From assembly GCA_036262055.1 (NCBI GenBank), contig DATAJP010000003.1, positions 806,001 to 870,000 of the forward strand: a stretch of 64,000 nt of DNA. Direction: 5' to 3'. Shown in pieces: positions 1 through 7,961 of this stretch. Each line of letters opens with the position of its first letter. The first letter of the stretch is position 1. Source of the DNA: Ignavibacteria bacterium. Its GTDB lineage: Bacteria; Bacteroidota; Ignavibacteria; Tepidaquicellales; Tepidaquicellaceae. The position numbers were made by a program, and so were the translations under genes. Below the pieces are notes generated by a model. It was given only the letters and a program-made list of their open reading frames with translations. It was not told where the DNA came from and made no database searches.

Positions 1-905
1 GTTGTTCTGTAAATTCCACCAAAGGTTGCACCGTTGTTATTAACGGCAAATAAAATTTCTGACGGGGTCATAGCAATTACATCTGTCGGATTAAAATAGT
101 TATCCGCAAAAGTAGAGGAGCTTATTTTTGTCCAGCTGGTTCCGGAATTTGTGCTTTTAAATAACCCTCCTGCGAGTGTATATTCACCACCGCCTTGTTT
201 TGTGTTTATGCTTTTTGTTGCAGCGTAAATATTTCCGGCAGTATCTGAAGCCATCCGCAGAACATTTCTGAAAGATGTTGAAGTTGTAGCAGCGAGAAGC
301 TCCCAGGTGTCTCCGAAGTTTGTCGAACGGTAAATTCCATTTCCATAAACTGCATCTGAGTTTCCCCAACCTTCGCCGGTACCTGCAAATACCGTGTCAG
401 GATGTTTGGGGTCGAATACCATGCTTCCGATTGCAATGGGGTCAAGCTCATCCATTGTTGGTGTCCAGTTAAGACCTGCATTTGTTGATTTCCAAACCCC
501 TCCTGCAACTGCTCCAATTAAAATGGTAGATGGAGATGACGGCTTTATTAATATAGACCTTATTCTTCCGCCTATATTTCCGGGTCCAATCGGAACCCAG
601 TCGGTTCCAGCGCTTGAATTATCTCCCTGCGGTGTTAAATTTTGCTTAAAAAATTCAACCGCTTCCCGTCGCAATTCCGGCAAGTCTACAAATTTGTCTT
701 TGGAATCTTTCGTGGTGGCAAGCATTTTGTATCTGAACTCTGCGGCTTCATAAGGATTATCTTCCTTGCCCTGAATCATTTTCAGAGGTTCTTTTAGTTC
801 AGAAGATTTATTGTCAGATGGGAAATATTTAAAATCGGTAATGAGAGATAAGAAAAAAAGAACGAACAGGAAAGGCGTGAAGATATACAGGAAAAACTTC
901 TTCAT
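1..905 (-). CDS. Secreted BNR/sortilin-like beta-propeller protein (5' part only)
   Basis: The reading frame opens with ATG at 903-905, preceded on the minus strand by a strong TTGGAGGAAA ribosome site, and runs without a stop to the window edge, so about 301 N-terminal residues are visible and the C-terminus is missing. It starts with a signal peptide (MKKFFLYIFTPFLFVLFFLS). A charged segment follows, then from about residue 103 the pattern WVPIGPGNIGGRIRSI, which introduces BNR/VPS10-type propellers in this phylum. Repeats of the Asp-box form are visible (GGVWKSTNAGLNWTP, GNGIYRSTNFGDTWELL, GGLFKSTNSGTSWTK). It is probably an extracellular beta-propeller exported by the T9SS like its downstream neighbours, but its sorting tail would lie outside the window. 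It has its own copy of the 11-bp repeat promoter upstream. Confidence 0.85.
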   Translation of the reverse strand, partial: MKKFFLYIFTPFLFVLFFLSLITDFKYFPSDNKSSELKEPLKMIQGKEDNPYEAAEFRYKMLATTKDSKDKFVDLPELRREAVEFFKQNLTPQGDNSSAGTDWVPIGPGNIGGRIRSILIKPSSPSTILIGAVAGGVWKSTNAGLNWTPTMDELDPIAIGSMVFDPKHPDTVFAGTGEGWGNSDAVYGNGIYRSTNFGDTWELLAATTSTSFRNVLRMASDTAGNIYAATKSINTKQGGGEYTLAGGLFKSTNSGTSWTKISSSTFADNYFNPTDVIAMTPSEILFAVNNNGATFGGIYRT

Positions 906-932
906 TTTTCCTCCAATTTTATGTTAGGTAAT

Positions 933-970
933 ATTATAAACTTAAATATTATCCTAACAAAAACCTAACA
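933..970 (-). promoter_or_regulatory. Direct-repeat promoter box, copy A
   Basis: On the minus strand TGTTAGG occurs at 964-970 and again at 953-959, exactly 11 bp apart, followed after 14 nt by TATAAT (933-938). It drives the partial propeller gene that starts at 905. The box is TGTTAGGTTTTTGTTAGGAT, matching four further copies in the window. The role as an activator-dependent promoter is inferred from repetition and geometry. Confidence 0.6.
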
Positions 971-1012
971 AAGCAAACAAAATAGGAAGAATTGTTTTGA
1001 ACCTATATTAAT

Positions 1013-1039
1013 AAAAAAGGGGCTTGAAAGCCCCTTTTT
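1013..1039 (-). terminator. Rho-independent terminator, GGGGCT type
   Basis: The hairpin GGGGCT-TGAA-AGCCCC (1019-1034) has an A-run on one side and a T-run on the other, so it could stop transcription in both directions. It follows the stop codon of the minus-strand gene ending at 1064. Confidence 0.8.
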
Positions 1040-1063
1040 GTAAGAAATTATGTGAATTAAGAA

Positions 1064-4000
1064 TTATTTTACAAGAACCATCTTTTTAGTCATTACAAAC
1101 TGCTGACCTGCAGTTCCTTCAGAAATAATTCTATAGAAATAAACACCGCTGGCGAAATTAGAAGCATTGAACTGAATTGTATAATAACCTGCAGTCTGAA
1201 TTCCGTTTACCAGATTTGCTACTTCTCTACCTGTAATATCATAAATTCTCAAATTAACTTTACCGTCAACAGGCAAATCATAATTTATTTTTGTTACAGG
1301 GTTGAACGGATTCGGATAATTTTGTGATAAGTCGAATTTACCCGGAACACCAACAATAACTTCACCTGAAAGATTATGGTATTCATAATTTCCATTGAAG
1401 TCAATTTGTTTTAAACGATAATTATATTTTCCGGTTTGCAATCCGTTATCGGTGAATGAATAATTTTTTGGTTCGTTAGTATTTCCTGAACCTTCAACAT
1501 TTCCAATTTTTGACCATGTGTTTGATCCGGCAATTCTTCTTTCGATGTCGAAACCGGAATTATTTATTTCAGAGTTAGTAGACCAGTTTAAATTTACAAT
1601 GTTTCTATTAACATTATAAGTAAAGGACATTAGCTCAACAGGCAATATACCGCCGTTTGCTTCTATCCAGTCTTTGATGGCAACGAAGATACCAAGCGGA
1701 TTATCAACAACTCCTATTCTGGTTCTATATGCAGAATATGTATTTGTTCCGTAGAAGAGATTATAAGTTCCGGAATAATATAATGCGCAAGCAGAGTCAC
1801 CGCTACTTGAAGAATCAACCGTAAGCGGATAGAAACCTGACGTACGTTGTCCTTGAGGATTTGAATCAGAAGGTCTGACCATGTCAGGGAAAGAATCTGA
1901 ACTTGAATCAGCAGTTACTGAAGAAAATGGTCCTGCTCCGTAAAACTTTCTGGTAGCAGTAGGAACTGCCGTAAGCCAGCTATCTGCCATATAGGTTCCA
2001 CCAAGATATTGTCTATAGAAAAGTGTATCGGCGGCAAGAGCTGCACCATTTCTTATTGGGTCGTTGTTATACCCTAAGTCATTACCAAAAATTACAAGCG
2101 TTCTTTTGGTGGTTAACCCTTCAAACGGCGAAGCATCAAGATAAGCTTTTAATGAATCTCTGATAGCGGCTGTCCAGTTACCGGTTGAAGCCAGCACATA
2201 AAATACAGTTTTCCATGCACGGAACGAACCGGTGAAACCGGTTGCACTGACTACATCATAATCTGATGTATAAGTATTCATTTGAGCAATCAATGAATCT
2301 CTGCTTCCGGCATCTGCCCACAGAATACATGCAGTCTTAGCAACAAAAGGTGTGAATGTTGAACTGAATCTATTGTTAGGGATATTTTGATCTGTTCCCA
2401 GTCTCGTTGAGTCAACAATGGTATAAGTAGTTCCGGAAACAAAAGTCGTGAAGTTAGCGAATGTAGTTACTGCAGAAGCATTTGATGCAAGGTTATTTAC
2501 TGTAATAGTATTGTCATAAACAACAGTATTGCCGTCATAAACTTTCCTGTTTACATCAAAAGTTTCAGTACTTGTGCCAAGATTAATAACACTTCCGGTC
2601 ATTGGAATTGCGATTGTTCCCGGGTTGTAATAATTCGTTCCTACCTGGTCAATTCCATCCGCGCTGACATCATGTGCCAGAGCAAATTTTGGTGAAATCA
2701 TAAATCTGAAGAAATTATTCGGGGCAAAATCATTCCATGTTGTGCTTCCTGTTGGTGATGCAAAATAGAATGTTCCGCTCCTGATAGGATTTTCAGTTTG
2801 ATATGCAAACGAAACGTTAACTGTTCCAATTTGTCTGACGCCAACATAGAAGCTGCCTGCTGGTATTGCTAAAGCCGGGTTTATAATAACAGTGAATACA
2901 CCAGAAGCAGATGTCATTGTATCGGTTTCATACATTAATGTTCCGGGAGAGCCTCCTAAACCAGTAGCATCCCATACACCAACTATAAATGGTTGCCCGC
3001 CATTAACAAAATTTACATCTACCTGGTTTAAACTTCCGGCAATAGCAGTTGTAAATTTAGCGACAAAATCACCGGTACCGCCATTAAAACCAACACCACC
3101 TGTTGCAACTGTTCCAATTGCATAGGAGAATTGATTTACGGTTGCCTCTTGAGTTACAGAAAATGAATTTGCACCTGCGTTATCATTTTCAACTTCAGGT
3201 TTTTCCCAAACTAATGTTTCCATTTCAGCTGATGCAGATTTTTTATTCATATCACGCACCGGCGGAGTTAAGGAATATACCGGCAAGTTAGGTCTCTCAA
3301 AATAACCGTATTGAGGTGTTGTTGAGATAATTTTTGAATCATATGAAGATGGGTCTTCAAAAGGACGGTCAGGGGTAATAGGCACGGATACCATAACGTT
3401 ATTAGTTCCTGTAGCCGTAGGAGTAAATGGATCAAAAGTTACCGTTTCTGATGCGCCAATCGGCAATGAAGCGACTACTTTAACATTATTAAAAGAGTTT
3501 GCGCCACTAATATCCAAAGTTACATTGAGATTAGTTATTGCCTGATTTCCTAAGTTTGAAACAATTGCAGTAATAACATGGTTAGCACCGAAGTTAACCG
3601 GAATGTAACCTAATGTATAAAGAATGGTAACACCTGCATCAGAGACATTTACAGGGTTTTCATAGGCACCAATGGTTGGAGTTGTTACGTTTCTTGTAAC
3701 ACCCAAAATATCAGTTGTAACAGCAATCGGCGTTCCTGCGTTTAAACATGGAGATGTAGAGCCAACAGGAAGATAATTCAAAGCATTTGCAAACAACGGG
3801 TTTCCGTTAATGGAATTTGCATCTTGGGTTGTTGCTGCTTGCCAGTCAGCCAAAGTTGCTCTGTCAGCACTTGTGATAAATCCCGTAAAAACTCTAGTTC
3901 CTGAAATATAAAAATCATTATAGTTTGAAGTAAGGTTTGCAACTGTTGCAACAGAATAAATATTATAAGAACCTCCCGAAGTTACATTTCCCGGTGGACG

Positions 4001-5173
4001 TGTGTTATAAAAAATATTGTTATTAACTACCAAACCTGTTGAGGCAGCACTGTTAAAAGCCAAGCAACCTAATCTATCTACAGAACCGGTTGCAGGAGGA
4101 GTTCCTGTTATACTAATTGAATTATAAAAAATGTTATAGGAGTTTCCGGCAGCAACCATTATTCCCCAGACATTATTTGTTGCAGTTCCTGAACCAAGAC
4201 CACCTGAAATTCCTGCGATTGAGTTATTGGAGATTGTTGCATTAACAGCTCCGGTTCCTGAAATAAAAATACCCTGACCTGATACGAAGCTGCCTGTTGT
4301 ATTATTTTTAATATCAAGAATAACGTTAGCATTAATAGTAACGTTTGTCATACCTGCCGATAAATTGATTGCTCTTACGATTGCAGTATGAACAACAATC
4401 ATATTATAAATTCTATTGTTTGATATGGTAACGAGATTGGAATTTGTCATGTCAATTCCATTCACAACTACATAATCAGCAGCAATATCACCGCCAATAA
4501 TATTATTTGTAATGGCTGTGTTCTGATTTGGATTTGCAGTTGAAGTTCCGCGTGTATAAATTCCATGCGCGGCTTTTGATATTGCGTTGTTAGAGATTGT
4601 ATTATTATCATTATCTGCACCTGTTCCGGTTGCAGTCATCGTTAATCCTGCAATATAAATACCGTAGGATGCAACCGTAGGCAAGTTTTGTCCGGTCTTA
4701 ATATTACAATACTGAACTATATTGTTTGTGGCACCAAGACCGACTCCCATACTAGACATTTTAATAACTGCTGACAGTGTTGTTGTAGCATTATTTAATA
4801 TCGTTAGTTCTCTTGTAACGCCAACACCAACTCTACCGTCGATTGTTACGTTATCTGCGCCAAGCAAATTGATTACAGCTCTTACGGTATTACCTGTGAT
4901 TGTCAAGCCGGGAGCAGTAGGTTTGATTAATACGGAAGTATAACTTGCGCTTCCGGTTCCGCTTGCATTTAATGTAGCTGAATCCGGTTCAGTGAAACTG
5001 GAGTTAATGTTAATAGTAATAGCTCCGGTTTCAACGCCGTTGTTGATTGCAGTAAATGCACTTTTCAAATCAGTATATGGGTTTGCACCTATAGTGATTT
5101 GCGCGTTTGAGTTTGATGCGAAAAAGGACATCATCATAAACACCAAAATAGAAAAATAAAGAACTTTCTTCAT
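1064..5173 (-). CDS. T9SS-exported beta-helix protein with an embedded alpha/beta domain
   Basis: This 1369-aa protein starts at ATG 5173 behind AAAGGAGAA. Residues 1-25 are a signal peptide (MKKVLYFSILVFMMMSFFAS, cleavage after SNA). Residues about 95-500 are an Asn-rich right-handed parallel beta-helix (repeated NNxI turns) ending in the usual TPTIGAYENP cap. CARDB-like Ig domains follow at about 510-620 and 860-945, with another beta-sandwich between them (about 700-850). Residues about 950-1170 look like an alpha/beta domain of the glutamine-amidotransferase-like kind (CILWADAG, then KTVFYVLAS, then RTLVIFGNDLGY). A fibronectin-like module (about 1178-1275) and the sorting tail (LSQNYPNPFNPVTKINYDLP, from about 1283) finish it. 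The role is probably surface-attached or released adhesin or glycan-interacting protein; no catalytic residues are assigned. Confidence 0.85.
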   Translation of the reverse strand: MKKVLYFSILVFMMMSFFASNSNAQITIGANPYTDLKSAFTAINNGVETGAITININSSFTEPDSATLNASGTGSASYTSVLIKPTAPGLTITGNTVRAVINLLGADNVTIDGRVGVGVTRELTILNNATTTLSAVIKMSSMGVGLGATNNIVQYCNIKTGQNLPTVASYGIYIAGLTMTATGTGADNDNNTISNNAISKAAHGIYTRGTSTANPNQNTAITNNIIGGDIAADYVVVNGIDMTNSNLVTISNNRIYNMIVVHTAIVRAINLSAGMTNVTINANVILDIKNNTTGSFVSGQGIFISGTGAVNATISNNSIAGISGGLGSGTATNNVWGIMVAAGNSYNIFYNSISITGTPPATGSVDRLGCLAFNSAASTGLVVNNNIFYNTRPPGNVTSGGSYNIYSVATVANLTSNYNDFYISGTRVFTGFITSADRATLADWQAATTQDANSINGNPLFANALNYLPVGSTSPCLNAGTPIAVTTDILGVTRNVTTPTIGAYENPVNVSDAGVTILYTLGYIPVNFGANHVITAIVSNLGNQAITNLNVTLDISGANSFNNVKVVASLPIGASETVTFDPFTPTATGTNNVMVSVPITPDRPFEDPSSYDSKIISTTPQYGYFERPNLPVYSLTPPVRDMNKKSASAEMETLVWEKPEVENDNAGANSFSVTQEATVNQFSYAIGTVATGGVGFNGGTGDFVAKFTTAIAGSLNQVDVNFVNGGQPFIVGVWDATGLGGSPGTLMYETDTMTSASGVFTVIINPALAIPAGSFYVGVRQIGTVNVSFAYQTENPIRSGTFYFASPTGSTTWNDFAPNNFFRFMISPKFALAHDVSADGIDQVGTNYYNPGTIAIPMTGSVINLGTSTETFDVNRKVYDGNTVVYDNTITVNNLASNASAVTTFANFTTFVSGTTYTIVDSTRLGTDQNIPNNRFSSTFTPFVAKTACILWADAGSRDSLIAQMNTYTSDYDVVSATGFTGSFRAWKTVFYVLASTGNWTAAIRDSLKAYLDASPFEGLTTKRTLVIFGNDLGYNNDPIRNGAALAADTLFYRQYLGGTYMADSWLTAVPTATRKFYGAGPFSSVTADSSSDSFPDMVRPSDSNPQGQRTSGFYPLTVDSSSSGDSACALYYSGTYNLFYGTNTYSAYRTRIGVVDNPLGIFVAIKDWIEANGGILPVELMSFTYNVNRNIVNLNWSTNSEINNSGFDIERRIAGSNTWSKIGNVEGSGNTNEPKNYSFTDNGLQTGKYNYRLKQIDFNGNYEYHNLSGEVIVGVPGKFDLSQNYPNPFNPVTKINYDLPVDGKVNLRIYDITGREVANLVNGIQTAGYYTIQFNASNFASGVYFYRIISEGTAGQQFVMTKKMVLVK

Positions 5174-5228
5174 AGTATTCTCCTTTATGAAGTTAGATTA
5201 ATTAAATATCAATTATTAAAAACTGATT

Positions 5229-5265
5229 AATATAATTTAAATTAAATCCTAACAAAATCCTAACA
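5229..5265 (-). promoter_or_regulatory. Direct-repeat promoter box, copy B
   Basis: TGTTAGGATTTTGTTAGGAT reads on the minus strand with its heptamers at 5259-5265 and 5248-5254. It is followed after 13 nt by TATATT (5229-5234), about 55 nt before the start codon of the gene beginning at 5173. Confidence 0.6.
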
Positions 5266-5360
5266 AAATCAAGTTTTTTTTAGGATTTGACTATTTTTTA
5301 TAATTTTAACTATAGTGAAAACAAATATTTATTTTTATTGTAAGTATTTATATAGAAAAT

Positions 5361-5388
5361 AAAAAAAGGGGCTTAAAAGCCCCTTTTT
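5361..5388 (-). terminator. Rho-independent terminator, GGGGCT type
   Basis: GGGGCT-TAAA-AGCCCC at 5368-5383 is flanked by A7 and T5 runs, just past the stop of the gene ending at 5419. It is nearly the same sequence as the terminators at 1013, 7889 and 13904. Confidence 0.8.
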
Positions 5389-5418
5389 GAAGAAATTTAC
5401 AACAGTAATATTTATGAA

Positions 5419-7740
5419 TTATTTAATCAACTGCATCTTTTTTGTCATCACAAATTCTTTTCCATTTGCACCCTGCGCAATTATTCTGAAGAAATATGTT
5501 CCGCTTGCAAAATTGATTGCATTCATCTGAACTGTATAATAACCGGCTTTCATCTGGTCATTTACGAGAACTGCAACTTCACGACCAAGCATATCATAAA
5601 TTCTGATACCGACTTTGCTGTCGAACGGAAGGTCGTAATCAATTTTCGTTGTCGGGTTAAATGGGTTAGGATAATTTTGCGACAGTCTGTATTCATTCGG
5701 AACTCCAACAATTACTTCACCTGAAAGAGTAAAGTATTTGAAGTTTCCGTTGTAATCAATTTGTTTCAATCTGTAATTATATTTACCTGTGTTCAAACCT
5801 CTATCGTTGAAAGAATAATTCTTTGGCTGTGTAGAGTTACCTGAACCCACAACATTTCCAATTTTGTTCCAAACTTCAGATCCGGCAGGTTTTCTTTCGA
5901 TATCGAATCCTGCATTATTAATTTCACTTGCAGTTGCCCAATTCAGATTAACATTATTTCGATTTATATTTGAAGTAAATGAAGCAAGTTCAACAGGAAG
6001 AGCTCCCTGATTTTGTCCGAATTCTACTGCAATAGGAGAAGAGAACATTGGACCACCAGAGCCCTCAACTCTATATTGCAGACCATTTGTACCGTCACTG
6101 TTTTGCATACCTATATCACAGAATGGCGTGAATGTTGTAGTATAGTTGAATGATTCAGCATCATTATATTGGAATTTTATATTTCCATTTGCAAAGAAAA
6201 TAATCTGCATTGTTATGTAATCGGTTGAAGTACCGCCAGATACCCATCTATATCCATGATAGTATGTTACTACAAACTTGGAAGCATCACCGCCATAGTA
6301 AACTTTTGCCGCGGGATAAAATGTATTGGTAAAATCCAAATCAATTAGCCCCAAAGCAATTAAATTAAAAGTTGTAGTTGGATTTGGGAAAGATGTTACG
6401 CCGTAAAATGCACCTGATACTGGAGTACCTAAGTTTAAAAATCCATTTGTGTAAATATTTAGATTTGTTGCTCCGGTATTATAGGTAGTTCCCATGTAAG
6501 TAAAATTAAATCCCATATCCACCGGGAAAGTCCCATCATCCGGATCGGCAAAAGTAATAGGCGTATGACCCGCCGCAACGGGGTCAATCCAGTTAAATTC
6601 AGGCGATGATGGTGCACCGCTGCCAATAATTGAGTTTGAATAATAATAACCACCACTGTTCGAGAATCCGCCTCCATAATTAGGATTGGCTACATTAAAT
6701 GTGCTCCATGTAGTGTCATTAGCATGGTCCATATCACCTGCTAACTGAGTATATGTTTTCATTGTGTAAGTTCCATATGTAGGTGTAAATGTCGAATCAA
6801 ATGTCAGAGTAGTTGCACCCGATGCTGCCAGTGATGAAACGCTCTTAGTATTTGTATATGGCACAGGACCAGTTATTTCAGTTGTTACATTAAAAGGTCC
6901 CTGAGTGGTAAAACCAAAATTCTTAATTGATGCCTTTGGAGCATAGGTATATGTAACGAAATTATTAGCTGTTCCAGTTGGTGAAAGATTTGTTTGAGCA
7001 CCAACGTCTGCTGCAAGAAGAATTGTATTGCCAAGTCTTGTTTCCGGGCGGAATGCAGATGCTGAACCTGTTACTCCAGGAACCGTTTGAGATTGATATG
7101 TTAATAATGCACCCGAATTTAGGCAGTATACGTTAGGAGCTGCAGCAGGTGTTCCGAGTGTTCCAAGTGTTTGGTAAACAAAAATTACCATCACGGCGTT
7201 ACCAGGAGTAGGTGTAAATAGTGAAGTTCCAGGTCCGCCAACGGGAACATCGATATTAATTTCGTCTGTACCCGCAGGAATAGTTATTGTGCCTTCTATA
7301 ATTTTTGTATATCCCGTACCGTTAGTATCGATGAAAGTTCCTCCAATTGTAGTACCTACTGTATCTCTTAAATAAACTATTAATCTTCCGGTTGTTTCAA
7401 TACCCTGACTGACAGGAACAGTTGCTGCAGGAGGGGAAGGAACGTTCCATCTCCATCCAATAGAATAAACAGTACCAGTAAATCCTGAAGCTGTCATTTC
7501 AGCAGCTGTAATTAAATATTTCGTATTTATATATTTTCTTCCGCCTTGAGGCGCTCTTCCGTTTGCTGAAGTCGAACCATTACTGGTCACAACCGTAAAA
7601 AGAGACATATTGTTATCACCGGTAGTAAGTTTCTGAATTTTTTGTCCGCTGTTTTTTGATGCAACATCCTGAGAAAAAGATGTTTGAGTTAAAGATATTA
7701 TAAAGAGAACAAATAAAAAAAGTGATATAAATTTTTTCAT
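5419..7740 (-). CDS. T9SS-exported beta-sandwich protein
   Basis: This 773-aa protein has a signal peptide (MKKFISLFLFVLFIISLTQ, cleavage near SFSQ). An N-terminal beta-rich domain (about 40-235) follows, then an Ig-like stretch (about 260-345). A central domain (about 370-565) carries DMGFNFTYMGTTYN, LNIYTNGFLNLG and KVYYGGDASKFVVTYYHGYR; this resembles the nidogen-like beta-sandwich often seen in T9SS cargo. The fibronectin-like module starts at LPVELASF (about 578) and the sorting tail at LSQNYPNPFNPTTKIDYDLP (about 683). Its C-terminal 190 residues match the neighbours closely. No enzyme motif is recognised. It is a single-gene unit between its own repeat-box promoter and its own GGGGCT terminator. 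Confidence 0.85.
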   Translation of the reverse strand: MKKFISLFLFVLFIISLTQTSFSQDVASKNSGQKIQKLTTGDNNMSLFTVVTSNGSTSANGRAPQGGRKYINTKYLITAAEMTASGFTGTVYSIGWRWNVPSPPAATVPVSQGIETTGRLIVYLRDTVGTTIGGTFIDTNGTGYTKIIEGTITIPAGTDEINIDVPVGGPGTSLFTPTPGNAVMVIFVYQTLGTLGTPAAAPNVYCLNSGALLTYQSQTVPGVTGSASAFRPETRLGNTILLAADVGAQTNLSPTGTANNFVTYTYAPKASIKNFGFTTQGPFNVTTEITGPVPYTNTKSVSSLAASGATTLTFDSTFTPTYGTYTMKTYTQLAGDMDHANDTTWSTFNVANPNYGGGFSNSGGYYYSNSIIGSGAPSSPEFNWIDPVAAGHTPITFADPDDGTFPVDMGFNFTYMGTTYNTGATNLNIYTNGFLNLGTPVSGAFYGVTSFPNPTTTFNLIALGLIDLDFTNTFYPAAKVYYGGDASKFVVTYYHGYRWVSGGTSTDYITMQIIFFANGNIKFQYNDAESFNYTTTFTPFCDIGMQNSDGTNGLQYRVEGSGGPMFSSPIAVEFGQNQGALPVELASFTSNINRNNVNLNWATASEINNAGFDIERKPAGSEVWNKIGNVVGSGNSTQPKNYSFNDRGLNTGKYNYRLKQIDYNGNFKYFTLSGEVIVGVPNEYRLSQNYPNPFNPTTKIDYDLPFDSKVGIRIYDMLGREVAVLVNDQMKAGYYTVQMNAINFASGTYFFRIIAQGANGKEFVMTKKMQLIK

Positions 7741-7765
7741 ATGTTTTTATAATTTTTAATTATCA

Positions 7766-7802
7766 TTAATAATTAAATATTAATCCTAACAAAATCCTAA
7801 CA
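7766..7802 (-). promoter_or_regulatory. Direct-repeat promoter box, copy C
   Basis: TGTTAGG heptamers lie at 7796-7802 and 7785-7791 (minus strand, 11-bp period), followed after 13 nt by TATTAA (7766-7771). The start codon at 7740 is 44 bp beyond the box. The 20-bp core is identical to copy B. Confidence 0.6.
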
Positions 7803-7888
7803 AATTTATTTGAAAAGTAATAAAAAATACTACAAACAAAATATTTAAGTTATTGTTATTTTAAAATTTAAAATTATTTTTGCTAAAT

Positions 7889-7918
7889 AAAAAAGGGGCT
7901 TTAAAAAGCCCCTTTTTT
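7889..7918 (-). terminator. Rho-independent terminator, GGGGCT type
   Basis: GGGGCTT-TAAA-AAGCCCC (7895-7912) is followed by T6 in the plus reading and by an A-run on the other side. It lies 44 bp past the stop of the minus-strand gene ending at 7962. Confidence 0.8.
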
Positions 7919-7961
7919 GAACAAATTTTACTAAAATATTTTTTTTTTGAAATTATTTCAT

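Noticed and set aside
394-753. Plus-strand open frame of 119 codons
   Set aside because: It is antisense to the partial propeller gene, which has a signal peptide, ribosome site and clear repeats. The plus frame has no such support.
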